A stretch of DNA of 32,079 nt, taken from an uncultured bacterium (GTDB lineage Bacteria; Desulfobacterota; Binatia; HRBIN30; CADEER01). The position numbers and the translations under genes are program-made. Position 1 is the first letter of the stretch, and each line of letters starts with the position of its first letter. This document shows, piece by piece, positions 31,983-32,079 of this stretch. The stretch spans positions 1 to 32,079 of the forward strand of contig CADEER010000041.1 of NCBI GenBank assembly GCA_902826395.1, given 5' to 3'. The notes under the pieces are model-generated. The model ran no database searches. It worked only from the letters and a program-made list of their open reading frames with translations, and was not told where the DNA came from.

Positions 31983-32079
31983 TTCCCTCTCCCGGATGAG
32001 ACTGTCGGGAAACGAAGATCGCGACCGTACACCTACTCGTACCCGTACACGTACACGGAGTTTCCTGCGGAAATCCGGC
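31983..32079 (-). repeat. CGTACN-unit composite element, copy B4, cut by the window end
   Basis: The outer arm TTCCCTCTCCCGGATGA is followed by GACTGTCGG (32000-32008), the GACCGTACACC end, a CGTACN array and GGAGTTTCCTGC at the start of the loop. It has the same end-to-loop orientation as B1 and B2. The window stops within the loop, so its right half is unseen. Confidence 0.88.

Overview
This is a GC-rich, densely coded stretch of a bacterial chromosome. It holds 26 protein genes on both strands and no rRNA, tRNA, CRISPR array or transposase that I can see. Three things suggest a soil or groundwater lineage near Candidatus Binatota (formerly Deltaproteobacteria): the mix of F420-type luciferase-like oxidoreductases, a cytochrome P450, acyl-CoA and thiolase chemistry, and secreted proteins with DCNGD-type dockerin-like calcium loops and Cys-rich C-x-GG-x-(N/M)-DG motifs. 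This placement is inference; an actinobacterial-style ferrochelatase is also present.

Layout. 0.06-2.8 kb: ferrochelatase and a secreted alpha/beta-hydrolase. 2.9-6.3 kb: PurU (minus strand), an acyl-CoA synthetase and a HAD phosphatase. 6.3-10.1 kb: a translationally coupled P450-MATE exporter pair (minus strand), divergent from an LLM oxidoreductase. 10.3-14.2 kb: an SDR, a secreted cytochrome c/copper-monooxygenase-like protein with dockerin-like loops (minus strand), and an NAD-dependent epimerase. 14.5-18.8 kb: two overlapping pairs, glutamate-cysteine-ligase-like plus aspartoacylase-like, and HWE histidine kinase plus single-domain receiver. 18.8-20.9 kb: a hydroxyisobutyrate-dehydrogenase-like enzyme (minus) and a quinone oxidoreductase. 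21.2-26.8 kb: an HMG-CoA-synthase-like/DUF35 fusion, a thiolase, an MFS transporter and an aldehyde dehydrogenase. 26.9-29.7 kb: a DUF1820 protein, a lipoprotein hydrolase and a second MFS transporter. 29.7-30.8 kb: a HEPN/nucleotidyltransferase toxin-antitoxin-like pair whose nucleotidyltransferase carries an RHH DNA-binding domain. 31.1-32.0 kb: a second LLM oxidoreductase.

The enzymes fit degradation or modification of fatty, steroid-like or other hydrophobic substrates: P450 oxidation, dehydrogenation, CoA activation, thiolysis, F420-type redox and export. No complete pathway is shown.

The most striking feature is between the genes. Most intergenic gaps hold a small element built from 3-5 degenerate units of 6-9 bases, usually as an inverted pair and sometimes as a single arm. 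About ten unrelated unit sequences follow this plan. One family (unit CGTACN) has terminal inverted repeats, a conserved loop and variable outer REP-like arms, and one of its copies carries the loop in the opposite orientation. This repeat system is the best candidate here for something undescribed.
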